From contig JBDKTO010000038.1 in assembly GCA_039680175.1 (NCBI GenBank), positions 1-49,555 of the forward strand: 49,555 bases of DNA. The letters are read 5' to 3'. Under the pieces are notes generated by a model. The model had not been told where the DNA came from. It saw nothing but the letters and a program-made list of their open reading frames with translations, and did not search any database. Source of the stretch: Veillonellales bacterium (GTDB lineage Bacteria > Bacillota > Negativicutes > JAAYSF01). The position numbers were made by a program, and so were the translations under genes. Within the stretch, counting starts at the first letter, position 1; each line of letters starts with the position of its first letter. This document shows, in pieces, positions 31,776-40,630 of this stretch.

Positions 31776-32801
31776 CTAACGGATTACTTTAATCCATCCT
31801 TCTGGTGCTTCGATCCGTCCCATTTGAATACCTGTCAAAGTTTCATACAGCTTTTTGATTATAGGTCCCATTTCGCTCATACCGCTCGGGATACAAATTT
31901 CTTTTCCATGATCTACAATCTTTCCTACGGGTGAAATAACTGCTGCCGTACCGCACAATCCGCATTCAGCAAAGTCTTTCACTTCATCCAGAAGCACTTC
32001 CCTTTCTTCTACCTCCAATCCAAGATATTCTTTTGCAACATGCACCAAAGAACGTCTGGTAATCGACGGCAGAATACTCTCCGATTTAGGTGTTACAAGC
32101 TTGTTATTTTTTGTTATAAAAATAAAGTTTGCACCACCCGTCTCTTCAACCTTTGTTCTTGTCGCCGGATCGAGAAACATATTTTCATCGAAACCGGCTG
32201 CATGAGCTGTGACAGAAGCATGAAGGCTCATCGCATAGTTTAATCCCGCCTTAATATGACCTGTTCCATTCGGTGCGGCCCGATCAAAATCACTTACGCA
32301 AAGAGTAAGCGGCTTCATACCACCTTTGAAGTAAGGTCCAACGGGAGTCACAAAAACTCTGAACTGATACTCGTCTGCGGGTTTTACACCGATTACTGAG
32401 TTAGTTCCCATCATATACGGGCGAATATATAACGTAGCCCCTGAACCGTAAGGCGGAACATATGCCGCATTCGCTTCAACGGTTTTTACAACTGCATCGA
32501 CAAAACGCTCCGCGGGAAAAACCGGCATTTCCAATCTCCTGGCAGAATTCTCCAAGCGTTTTCCGTTTAAATCAGGGCGAAAGGTTACGATATGACCATC
32601 TTCAGTAGTATAAGCCTTCAGCCCTTCAAAACATGCCTGTGCATACTGAAAAACGCACGCACATTCGTTTAATACAACAGTATCATCTGAAGTCAGCGTG
32701 CCCTCATCCCAGGCCCCATTTTTGAAATTGGAAACATATCTCTTCTCTGTAGATATGTAACCAAAGCCAAGGTTCTTCCAATCCAATTGTTTCTTTTCCA
32801 T
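31776..32801 (-). CDS. ilvE: Branched-chain amino acid aminotransferase
   Basis: A 341-residue class IV PLP aminotransferase of the BCAT type. Visible: LDWKNLGFGYISTEKRYVSNF, VFQYAQACFEGLKAY, the PLP lysine region GHIKAGLNYAMSLHA, EETGGANFIF and ECGLCGTAAVISPV. It makes or degrades leucine, isoleucine and valine from the keto acids with glutamate. The ATG at 32801 has GGAGG 8 bases upstream; an ATG five codons earlier overlaps that site. The gene is preceded by a T-box leader, so its expression rises when a charged tRNA is scarce. Confidence 0.94.
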   Translation of the reverse strand: MEKKQLDWKNLGFGYISTEKRYVSNFKNGAWDEGTLTSDDTVVLNECACVFQYAQACFEGLKAYTTEDGHIVTFRPDLNGKRLENSARRLEMPVFPAERFVDAVVKTVEANAAYVPPYGSGATLYIRPYMMGTNSVIGVKPADEYQFRVFVTPVGPYFKGGMKPLTLCVSDFDRAAPNGTGHIKAGLNYAMSLHASVTAHAAGFDENMFLDPATRTKVEETGGANFIFITKNNKLVTPKSESILPSITRRSLVHVAKEYLGLEVEEREVLLDEVKDFAECGLCGTAAVISPVGKIVDHGKEICIPSGMSEMGPIIKKLYETLTGIQMGRIEAPEGWIKVIR

Positions 32802-32831
32802 AAAAATAGCCTCCATTCTTTATTTAAATAG

Positions 32832-33123
32832 TAAAAAATAAAACCTCCGCCCCCTATCTAAAGGGGCAAGAGGTTACTCTCGCGATACCACCCTTGTTAT
32901 ACCTAGCAATACATAAAAGCATATTAACTAGATACATCTCATCAAGCCTAGCAACTTTAGCAATATAACGGTTGCACTCACAAGGAGTTGATACCGGCGC
33001 AGCCTACTAAAAGGTTCAGCTTTGCAGTTCAGGAATGACACTCGCATCGTTCTGTTATCGGTTCACACCGCCCACCGACTCTCTGAAACATACTACATGC
33101 AACTAGCTCCTTCATTACTTTTC
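32832..33123 (-). promoter_or_regulatory. T-box riboswitch leader of ilvE
   Basis: Read on the minus strand, stem I has AGAGAGTCGGTGGGCGGTG and an AGTA/GAA loop; the T-box AGGGTGGTATCGCG is at 32894-32881; the terminator is a stem between 32842 and 32875 followed by TTTTATTTTTT. The codon after GAA in the specifier loop is CTG (33027-33025), leucine, though it lacks the usual following purine. This is the classical tRNA-sensing attenuator. Confidence 0.9.
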
Positions 33124-33176
33124 CGGTTACAATATTAAATTTTATTCAGAAAAATATGAATCTATAAAGTGTTTTT

Positions 33177-33205
33177 AGTATACTACTAAAAGAATTATTT
33201 GTCAA
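33177..33205 (-). promoter_or_regulatory. Promoter of the ilvE T-box transcript
   Basis: Minus-strand TTGACA (33205-33200), 17 bases, TATACT (33182-33177), a consensus sigma-70 promoter about 50 bases before stem I. Confidence 0.88.
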
Positions 33206-33306
33206 ACAAAAATAGCATGATCTTCAATTAGTCTTTTGGGGAAAAACAAAAGTATCCGCTTTAATTTAGTGGGATTCTAAATTATAAAAAATCAAGTGAT
33301 CCTGTT

Positions 33307-33444
33307 ATGATGCAACTGTGCCAAAAAGATAAAGAACGCGTATTGAATGCTATTAAAGCGGGACATATTGATGCCGCCGATGTAAGTTTACCCAATAATA
33401 TGACAGTAACGAATTCATTGGGTTTGCGGCGTCCCCGATCCCGC
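33307..33444 (+). pseudogene. Possible gene remnant at the trailer end of the CRISPR array
   Basis: An open frame (MMQLCQKDKERVLNAIKAG...) reads like protein with a helical opening resembling transposase or DNA-binding N-termini, but runs straight into the first CRISPR repeat and has no ribosome-binding site. It may be the truncated start of a gene interrupted by array evolution. Otherwise the 33206-33444 stretch is plain. Confidence 0.2.
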
Positions 33445-34734
33445 GTTTCAATCCACACGCCCGCGAAGGGCGTGACTATCGCCTCCTAAATAACATGATC
33501 AAACCACCAACGTTTCAATCCACACGCCCGCGAAGGGCGTGACATCCTTCCGATGGACTTCCTGCTGGAGTATCATTGTTTCAATCCACACGCCCGCGAA
33601 GGGCGTGACCTTAGGCAGGTGGGTTACAGCAGATATGCTTGACGTTTCAATCCACACGCCCGCGAAGGGCGTGACCGAAGATGGGTGATGCTGCAGAAGA
33701 AGTTAAGAAGTTTCAATCCACACGCCCGCGAAGGGCGTGACATTTGACATGTATGGTTCTAGCACAGTTTAATGTTTCAATCCACACGCCCGCGAAGGGC
33801 GTGACGAATACTCGTACATCATGTGCATATCCGATGCTCAGTTTCAATCCACACGCCCGCGAAGGGCGTGACTTTTTCAGCAGTTTATTGGCTTTCTTCA
33901 TGCGCTCGTTTCAATCCACACGCCCGCGAAGGGCGTGACGGTAATGGAAAGTTTGCAGCCAAACGAGTTATTGAGGTTTCAATCCACACGCCCGCGAAGG
34001 GCGTGACCATAGTAAAGCAACACCAACAAACTCTGTCTCTGTTTCAATCCACACGCCCGCGAAGGGCGTGACGTAACACTTTCAGGAACCTTATGGGTAT
34101 ACTGAAGTTTCAATCCACACGCCCGCGAAGGGCGTGACAACTCACATAGAGTTTCCACAGCTTCACCGAAGGTTTCAATCCACACGCCCGCGAAGGGCGT
34201 GACTAAGCATTACGCCCCAATTTGCAACCCATTCCCAGTTTCAATCCACACGCCCGCGAAGGGCGTGACCCCTACCCAGCTATTAACTGAGTAGGGACTT
34301 TGTTTCAATCCACACGCCCGCGAAGGGCGTGACTAAGCAGCTTGAAAGCTAAGAACCAAATTCAGAAGTTTCAATCCACACGCCCGCGAAGGGCGTGACA
34401 GATAGACGGTAAGTTACCTAACTTGGCACTGATGTTTCAATCCACACGCCCGCGAAGGGCGTGACTAAACTTTGTAGCAAAACAACGAGATAGAGCTATT
34501 GTTTCAATCCACACGCCCGCGAAGGGCGTGACCTGAATGGCTATACAAACGTAACCATAGCTTAACTGGTTTCAATCCACACGCCCGCGAAGGGCGTGAC
34601 TAGGTGTTAAAATGGTTGGCACGCAAGGGACAGGCGTTTCAATCCACACGCCCGCGAAGGGCGTGACCCTTTAAGCATCGAGATCACCAAATCCCCAGTC
34701 CCGTTTCAATCCACACGCCCGCGAAGGGCGTGAC
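33445..34734 (-). CRISPR. Type I-C CRISPR array, 20 repeats and 19 spacers
   Basis: Twenty identical 32-bp repeats (starting GTTTCAATCC and ending GGGCGTGAC on the plus strand) with 19 spacers of 32-36 bases. Repeat starts: 33445, 33512, 33578, 33644, 33710, 33774, 33841, 33908, 33976, 34041, 34107, 34172, 34238, 34302, 34368, 34434, 34501, 34569, 34636, 34703. On the minus strand the repeat ends GGATTGAAAC, the 5' handle of type I-C crRNA, so transcription runs from 34734 to 33445 and the newest spacers are at the cas2 side. No degenerate terminal repeat was seen. Confidence 0.98.
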
Positions 34735-34899
34735 AGTTTATCTTGTGCTACAGAAAACACCTGCCTTCAAGCACGTGTTTTTGCGAACCATTAAAAATTC
34801 CTTTTTATTTTACCAAAACTTGGCTACAAAAATCCTCAACCATTGTTTATCACTTGCCTGCGAACCTCCCGGGAAAATCATGACAACTCCAGGTTCGCA
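34735..34899 (-). promoter_or_regulatory. CRISPR leader with conserved stem
   Basis: AT-rich leader between cas2 and the array. Right after the cas2 stop, TGCGAACCT (34859-34867) and AGGTTCGCA (34891-34899) form a perfect stem; a further TGCGAACC occurs at 34782-34789. AAAACAC/GTGTTTT pairs (34755-34781). Similar GCGAACC stems are, from memory, common between cas2 and arrays in type I-C loci. Confidence 0.7.
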
Positions 34900-35190
34900 T
34901 CAAACCATGAGCATACCTTCCGGATCATATCCGGTTTTGGCGCCAAAATGTTCCACACGATTCTTCCAGTTGTTCCCGAGAAAATAATAACGCAAGCTGT
35001 CCGTTTTCGGATCGATAATACTCTCCAACCGGAATTTCAACTCGGCAAATTTTGTTGGATCAAGTAAGCACTCGAAAACTGAATTTTGAACACGCTGGCC
35101 ATAATTAACACATTGCTTTGCCACTTTCCGCAGACGACTCTTCCCTGCATCAGTAGTTACATTAACATCATAGGTAATCAATACCATCAT
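34900..35190 (-). CDS. cas2: CRISPR endonuclease Cas2 (type I-C)
   Basis: A 96-residue Cas2. It opens MMVLITYDVNVTT with the conserved Asp of the ferredoxin-like fold, followed by RLRKVAKQCVNYGQRVQNSVFEC, standard for I-C Cas2. It forms the integration complex with Cas1. The preferred start is ATG at 35190 (8 bases after GAGG); an upstream TTG is weaker. It ends the cas operon, 10 bases from cas1. Confidence 0.95.
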   Translation of the reverse strand: MMVLITYDVNVTTDAGKSRLRKVAKQCVNYGQRVQNSVFECLLDPTKFAELKFRLESIIDPKTDSLRYYFLGNNWKNRVEHFGAKTGYDPEGMLMV

Positions 35191-35200
35191 TGACAACACC

Positions 35201-36232
35201 TCATTTCCAGAAAAATGGCGGATAATCTTCTAAATCGCCTCGCATATATCTGGCCAGCAGCATCGCTTGGACATAGGGTATGAGCCCCAACGGAATCTTT
35301 ATTTCAAGATAAGGATGAACAATTTCCTCTTGTTTTCTTTTTTGCCATGCAGTCAACACTGCTTTGCGGGTATCGTCATCCATAAGCACAGTCCCATTTT
35401 CCTTTATAACAAAACCTTTTGCTGAAATCTGATTCCGATTCACCAGCGTTACTGCCAGCCGGTCGGCAAAATGAGGCCGCAATTCTTCCATGATATCCAG
35501 GGCAAGACTTGGCCGCCCCGGCCGGTCCCGATGCAAAAATCCCACCTGCGGGTCTAGCCCAACACTTTCCAATGCTGCTACAGATTCATGGGTAAGCAGA
35601 GTGTATAAAAAGGAAAGCAATGCATTCATCCGGTCCGTCGGCGGCCGACGGTTTCGATCTGCTATTTGAAAATCATCTTTTTGACTGAGAAGCAGCTCAT
35701 TAAAATGAGTGAAATAGAGCCGGGCCGCTTCTCCCTCAATGCCCCGCACGGCATCGCCATCCTTCGCCTGTTCCAGCCGTTTCGGCATGCCTGCCAACAG
35801 CTGGATTGCACGTCTCAATGAATCCTGATCAACTGCCTCCGGGTGGTCCCGTAATACTCTGTGCAGGACCGCCCGGCTATTCATAATTTTGGCAGCAATA
35901 AAGCGTCGGGACAACCGAACAGCCGTATTATTATCATCCGACCAGCGGTATTGTGTCCGCCGAAGCAGCACATTACCGGACACATTGCCGGTCACACGCC
36001 CCATAAACTTGCCGTATCCGGTCAAAAAGGAAAGGGCTACGCCGCGTTCACAGCACAAGTACATAAGTTTCGGGCTTGCACCCGCAAAACCGAAACAAAC
36101 AATGCCCTCCAGATTATGCACTGGAATGCGAAATTTAATCTCGTCTTGGGCTTTAATCAAAACATTTTCACCGTCACAAGCCAAATAGGCATCAGGCATG
36201 GTCACATAAAGTGTATTCAGAAGCCGTCTCAA
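35201..36232 (-). CDS. cas1: CRISPR integrase Cas1 (type I-C)
   Basis: A 343-residue Cas1. It begins MRRLLNTLYVTMPDAYLACDG, the usual I-C opening. The metal-binding residues lie in EGEAARLYF (Glu), FLHRDRPGRPSLALDIMEELRP (His and Asp). The true start is TTG at 36232, with GGAGG 4-5 bases upstream; it overlaps the cas4 stop as TTGA. The open frame extends 27 codons upstream into cas4 but lacks a site and the extra residues are not family-like. It integrates new spacers with Cas2 and Cas4. Confidence 0.95.
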   Translation of the reverse strand: MRRLLNTLYVTMPDAYLACDGENVLIKAQDEIKFRIPVHNLEGIVCFGFAGASPKLMYLCCERGVALSFLTGYGKFMGRVTGNVSGNVLLRRTQYRWSDDNNTAVRLSRRFIAAKIMNSRAVLHRVLRDHPEAVDQDSLRRAIQLLAGMPKRLEQAKDGDAVRGIEGEAARLYFTHFNELLLSQKDDFQIADRNRRPPTDRMNALLSFLYTLLTHESVAALESVGLDPQVGFLHRDRPGRPSLALDIMEELRPHFADRLAVTLVNRNQISAKGFVIKENGTVLMDDDTRKAVLTAWQKRKQEEIVHPYLEIKIPLGLIPYVQAMLLARYMRGDLEDYPPFFWK

Positions 36233-36921
36233 CGATCCTCCTCCTCTACACAGCACATCCGTGCTAAATAAGCTTCCACTGAACGGTGCTGCGTCATCCA
36301 GTACGGCTGACATTGCTCAACCAGCGAGCATTGGGAGCAATGCTTTCCTTTTTTTGCTTTTGGTGTTATTCCTTCCCGGAATAATTGATGCATCCGTTGG
36401 GTAAGAGCGACTGTATGCTGGCGAAGAGTTGCGTCTATGGCTATTGATTCCCGATGCTTAGTTTGTCCATAAAAGAGGAACCCTGAAACAACGGATACCT
36501 GCATCATCTCTTCCAGCGCCATAGCCTGCGCACACAACTGTACCGCATCCCGATCATCTCGCTTCGGACGTCCCCGCTTGTATTCTACAGGAGCCGGTCG
36601 CCACCATCCGGTACGGTCTTCCAACCGGCACACTTTGCCTGCTTCATACTCCTTACTTTGATAAAACTCCACAACATCCGCGATGCCCCGCAACCCAAGA
36701 GTGTGAGAGACCAAGGGCATCGCCCTGACCACGCGGAGTGTTTTCCTGCTTTCATCCTCAAAGGGATCATCCGTACGTTCGTGCAAATGCTTACCTTCTA
36801 CCGTCCGGACATTCTCCGACCAAACCTGTTCGATATGAATCAGCGCCCACTGCCGTTCGCAGAAGGCCATGTGCTGAATGCCGGAGAGCATGAGGAAATC
36901 GTCTTCTGAATAAATAGCCAT
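36229..36921 (-). CDS. cas4: Cas4 exonuclease (type I-C)
   Basis: A 230-residue Cas4, RecB-type nuclease with a 4Fe-4S cluster. Cys ligands: the N-terminal AFCERQWAL and the C-terminal CSQCSLVEQCQ. The nuclease motif PVEYKRGRPK (QhXXY-like Glu/Lys) and DAVQLCAQAMALEEM are present. It trims and selects PAM-bearing prespacers. No clear ribosome-binding site precedes the ATG at 36921. The gene overlaps cas1 by 4 bases and follows a 196-base gap after cas3. Confidence 0.93.
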   Translation of the reverse strand: MAIYSEDDFLMLSGIQHMAFCERQWALIHIEQVWSENVRTVEGKHLHERTDDPFEDESRKTLRVVRAMPLVSHTLGLRGIADVVEFYQSKEYEAGKVCRLEDRTGWWRPAPVEYKRGRPKRDDRDAVQLCAQAMALEEMMQVSVVSGFLFYGQTKHRESIAIDATLRQHTVALTQRMHQLFREGITPKAKKGKHCSQCSLVEQCQPYWMTQHRSVEAYLARMCCVEEEDR

Positions 36922-36940
36922 TATTATTTATACTCTAAGG

Positions 36941-37078
36941 TCATTTGCCACAACCTTTTCCCTTCATACTTATGAAATTATTTCTGGAATGCATTTCGTC
37001 AGAACATTGATAGCCCATAGTCATCGATCGAACATGGGGTGTCTGCTTTCGCAATAATATGTAAAACACGTTAACCAT
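36941..37078 (-). CDS. Possible 45-residue small protein between cas3 and cas4
   Basis: A short frame from ATG 37078 to TGA 36941 fills most of the gap between cas3 and cas4. It contains several Met and two Cys near the C-terminus (GKGCGK). A GGGGAT lies 6-10 bases upstream but is a weak ribosome-binding site. It could be chance; the gap (36922-37117) may only be a promoter region for cas4-cas1-cas2. Confidence 0.2.
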   Translation of the reverse strand: MVNVFYILLRKQTPHVRSMTMGYQCSDEMHSRNNFISMKGKGCGK

Positions 37079-37117
37079 TACGGAGATCCCCTTTGGTATT
37101 TTTTCAGAATCAATAAA

Positions 37118-39307
37118 TTAGACTATCAAGACTTCCCCGCTATACTTCTTCAATTTCACAATACCCGCCATATAGCCAAGAAAATCATCATAGTCAAGAT
37201 TCCACCTATATATGTTATCTACTACCATAGGCGTCTTCAGTTCATCTAATTTGAATTTAGCAATTTGAACTGAAACTTTTTGCAAATTGCGCCAATTTAT
37301 TTTGCCATATTTCAGTTGTTCTGCTACAGTAGCATCGACCACAACAAGACGCGTATCGGTGTCAATAACTTTAAAGTCATGTTCTACTTGACGAAACTCC
37401 TGAATGCTTTCATTGTCAACCAAACTCTTGTGCTTTCCCGATAGCCCATACAGCGCAATTTCATCAACTATAGATTGTGTACTGAGTTCTGGGGAAATCG
37501 TTTTGTTAATTTCAAAATACCCTTTCAGAACAGAAGCTGACTCTTTTAAGCCCGGATTAAGCTTCAACATTCCGTCCTCGGAGATACAAAATGTCCACAT
37601 TTGTGAATCTCCAAGAGTGCCTTCCCTGTTTACACGTCCTGCTGCCTGCAGCAAAGACACAAGCGAGCCAAGTTCTCGAAATCCATTTCTAAAAGACAAG
37701 TTTACTCCAGCTTCAACACAAGATGTTGCAATGAGAGTCCAATCAGTATCTTCTTTACTTTCTAATCGATTCCTTACCCGTTGGAGTGTGTTGTCACGAT
37801 CATCAGAAGTTAGAGCAGTTGATAAATGTTCAACCCGCCCCCGTCCAAAATGTTTCGCAAAATAATCTGCCAATACAGCTGCACTTTGAACGGTATTCAT
37901 GATGACCAATCGCGGACCAGGAAAGCCAGCAATCCAGTCAGAAGTTTCTTTTGTTCCTCTAGGCTGCAAGTCATTATGATAGGAAATCCGGTTATTTTCA
38001 TAACTCGAAAGTTGACTGCGAATTTCCTCATTAACGATTTCCGGTATGTTATCGGAGTCATTTCTATCAGATATTTCAGGAATTGTCCAAAAGCGATTCA
38101 ACGAGCCGGATGCCAATACCCAGTAGCAATCCCATTCGGCGGCATAAATATTGATCCATTTCCAAGCAAGTGGCAGAAGACTGACCGGTAAAGCAGCATG
38201 AGCCTCATCTACGAATATGGCACTTCCTGGCAATTCATGCAGACGACGTAACGTTGCAGAAGAGTTAGATGCAAGCGTTTCAAAGAAAGCAACAGCAGTC
38301 GTCACAATAATTGGCGCACGCCAAAGTGCGGTTAAATATCTGGTATCCTCACTTTCAAAATCTGCACGATGGTGCAACTCTGCTACAACATCCTCAGCGT
38401 TCTCACCCGGCAAAACGAGCATATCTCGATAGATATCAACTGATTGCTTAATGATATTGGTAAATGGCAGTATCACAAAAATACGTCGCAATCCACGTTT
38501 TTCTGCTTGTGCAAGCAAATGCGCCATAACTGCCGTTGTTTTCCCAGAACCTACCGGACTATCACAAGAGCTAATTCCTGAATTGATGTCGGCATCTCGA
38601 CACACGTGATACATCTTATTGCGCAAGGTATTTCTCTCATCATTGGCGCCCTTTTGCTGTAACTCGGCAATACAACGGTCTAATCGTGCAAGACGCTCGT
38701 CTGGACGCAACAGAATCGTTTTTTCGACGGATGGATACTGTCGATAATGAGTGGCCGTGTCGGTATGGTCGGCATCTGAAATGCATGATAATAGCAGTCG
38801 AAAGAAAACCGAACGGTTTCCCTTAATTGCTTCCTCAGGATATCTGAAGTGGCTTTCTATGAGGCTATCATGAATTGCTTCTAATTGGGGCACTTCTCTA
38901 TCTACATCAGAAGCAATGGAAACATCACGAAAAATTGCATCACCCTTATTCATTTCAACAGAAAAATCCGGGAAGCCAAGGTGATGAGCCTGTATCGCAG
39001 CAGCGGAAATTGCGGAAAAGTGCTTGCAGTTCAAAAAATGGGCCGCCCCTGCGTCCTGATGATGTCGTGGAAGAAACTTTGACGATTTTCTCCCAGACAG
39101 CACCTCTTGGTTATCTTTGTTTAACTTGCCCATATCGTGATAGACAGCTGCCTTTTCCACCACTTGCGATAGCAGGTCTTTGTCACATTCAGAATAACTG
39201 GTCATAGCGCGTACATATTCGCATGCACGCGATCTTACACCACAAATATGTGTTGAGTATTCCTGTTCGGGAATATTCCCCTTTTTACTGTGTGCTAAGT
39301 AAATCAT
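37118..39307 (-). CDS. cas3: CRISPR helicase-nuclease Cas3 (type I-C)
   Basis: A 729-residue Cas3. The N-terminal HD nuclease shows THICGVRSR, YHDMGKLN, RHHQDAGAAH, AHHLG and SDADHTDT. The SF2 helicase has Walker A SPVGSGKTTAV, DEAH box (VDEAHA), ASGSLNR and motif VI QAAGRVNREG. It degrades target DNA after Cascade binding. The ATG overlaps the cas7 stop as ATGA. It lies after cas7, not at the front of the operon where I-C cas3 usually sits. Confidence 0.95.
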   Translation of the reverse strand: MIYLAHSKKGNIPEQEYSTHICGVRSRACEYVRAMTSYSECDKDLLSQVVEKAAVYHDMGKLNKDNQEVLSGRKSSKFLPRHHQDAGAAHFLNCKHFSAISAAAIQAHHLGFPDFSVEMNKGDAIFRDVSIASDVDREVPQLEAIHDSLIESHFRYPEEAIKGNRSVFFRLLLSCISDADHTDTATHYRQYPSVEKTILLRPDERLARLDRCIAELQQKGANDERNTLRNKMYHVCRDADINSGISSCDSPVGSGKTTAVMAHLLAQAEKRGLRRIFVILPFTNIIKQSVDIYRDMLVLPGENAEDVVAELHHRADFESEDTRYLTALWRAPIIVTTAVAFFETLASNSSATLRRLHELPGSAIFVDEAHAALPVSLLPLAWKWINIYAAEWDCYWVLASGSLNRFWTIPEISDRNDSDNIPEIVNEEIRSQLSSYENNRISYHNDLQPRGTKETSDWIAGFPGPRLVIMNTVQSAAVLADYFAKHFGRGRVEHLSTALTSDDRDNTLQRVRNRLESKEDTDWTLIATSCVEAGVNLSFRNGFRELGSLVSLLQAAGRVNREGTLGDSQMWTFCISEDGMLKLNPGLKESASVLKGYFEINKTISPELSTQSIVDEIALYGLSGKHKSLVDNESIQEFRQVEHDFKVIDTDTRLVVVDATVAEQLKYGKINWRNLQKVSVQIAKFKLDELKTPMVVDNIYRWNLDYDDFLGYMAGIVKLKKYSGEVLIV

Positions 39308-40188
39308 ATCAGCATCAAGTCAGTTGCCAAGCTTACCCTTCCTATCAACTCCTCTGGCAGAGCGGTTTTGTCCTCATAATCAGCCCAAGTCGTAGACGCA
39401 ATGGTCGTATCTCCAATACGCTTTGGCGTAAGTGCTTCCAAAAGCATAAAATCAGGACAGCTGCCAAGAGCATTTTTATGCTCAATATACCAAGCATGAC
39501 GGATGCGTACATCTGTGCGAATGGCAGAACGATTCAAATCATACGCTTGGGGAATAAGCAGTTTAAGTAAGGCGATGTCCTGCTCAGTACAGCCTGTTTT
39601 GTGAGCAAAATTAGGATTCACAAAGAAGGGCATACAATACACACCATGTTCCACAACTCGGAAAGCCAGTGGTGCCATGCCAGCGTTTTTACCTTCCTGT
39701 CTTGGAGCTTTTTGCGTATTTGAATGACGTATAGTATTTATTGGTGAAATTGAGACCCCAACACCGAACTGAACAACACCGGTTTTTATAAAATTCTTAT
39801 TTGCTCCTTTCTCCAAAAAAGTATTTCCGAAGATTCGCGCATCCCAATATTTTTTAACAAAAGTACTTTTCAAAAATTCTTTCTGATCAAAACTTGTTAT
39901 GTCATGTGCCATTTCTTTAGTAATAGCCCCTAGTTCACGGTCTCTTGACTCCAATATGCAGTAATTATCACTATTCTTAGTATACGTATCAGGGAGACTC
40001 TGAAAAAAGTCACTGTCATGGTCCTCTAGTAAATCACGCAGCTTACGCTTGAAGGATACTGGTGAAATCTCGCCTATGCCATTCGGACGCTGGCGGGGAT
40101 CACTTTCTCTGTCTGGATCGCCATTTGCATTTGAGTTTACAACCTCAATTACCAAAAGACCAGTTGCCCGTTTAATTTCACTGCTCAT
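39304..40188 (-). CDS. cas7: Cascade backbone protein Cas7 (Csd2, type I-C)
   Basis: A 294-residue Cas7c/Csd2 (RAMP fold). Recognisable: ATGLLVIEVVNSNANGDPDRESDPRQR, the KYWDARIFGNTF stretch, TGVVQFGVGVSISPI and VVEHGVYCMPFF. It forms the crRNA-coating backbone. It overlaps cas8c by 11 bases and cas3 by 4 bases. Confidence 0.95.
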   Translation of the reverse strand: MSSEIKRATGLLVIEVVNSNANGDPDRESDPRQRPNGIGEISPVSFKRKLRDLLEDHDSDFFQSLPDTYTKNSDNYCILESRDRELGAITKEMAHDITSFDQKEFLKSTFVKKYWDARIFGNTFLEKGANKNFIKTGVVQFGVGVSISPINTIRHSNTQKAPRQEGKNAGMAPLAFRVVEHGVYCMPFFVNPNFAHKTGCTEQDIALLKLLIPQAYDLNRSAIRTDVRIRHAWYIEHKNALGSCPDFMLLEALTPKRIGDTTIASTTWADYEDKTALPEELIGRVSLATDLMLI

Positions 40189-40630
40189 TATCAGACCCTC
40201 CTATATTATTGCCATTATTGTTGTTATCTGTGGTACTTGCTGGTGGTTCACTTTTAGGGAATGATGCAAGATATCCAATGAAAAGCTGCGCCTTGTCAAA
40301 ATCGTTAAACCTTGTTGAATTTGTCATCGTTAAGCTCCGCTTGTTGGCAACATTTTCAAATAGCTTGAGGTACCAAGCCGCTTTCCAACTTTCTTTTCCT
40401 TCATCCTTGATATTCTTAAAGCGGTATTGCTTTGCCCATGTTATGTAGGGATTCATTCGGCAGGACAATTGTGCAATTGCCTGATATGGTGTCTCTCCAG
40501 CAGTCACAAACAGCGCACTGCCTGCAAGTTGCGGCGGAACATCCCCATTCCGAACAACTTTGCAATACAATGTATGAAGCTCATCGGATATTTTCAGTAG
40601 CTGTCCGACTAAGTACGCCATGTTTTCCAT
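40178..40630 (-). CDS. cas11c: Cas11c small subunit from an internal start in cas8c
   Basis: Inside cas8c, in the same frame, an ATG at 40630 is preceded by AAAGGAG with 6 bases of spacing, as good as any start in the window. It gives a 150-residue helical protein beginning MENMAYLVGQLLKISDELHTLY, the expected opening of Cas11c. In characterised I-C systems the small subunit is made this way and lines the Cascade belly. I infer it here from site and sequence position. Confidence 0.8.
   Translation of the reverse strand: MENMAYLVGQLLKISDELHTLYCKVVRNGDVPPQLAGSALFVTAGETPYQAIAQLSCRMNPYITWAKQYRFKNIKDEGKESWKAAWYLKLFENVANKRSLTMTNSTRFNDFDKAQLFIGYLASFPKSEPPASTTDNNNNGNNIGGSDNEQ

Noticed and set aside
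33713-34185. Frames with repeated SIHTPAKGV or RPSRACGLK peptides
   Set aside because: They are translations of the CRISPR repeats.
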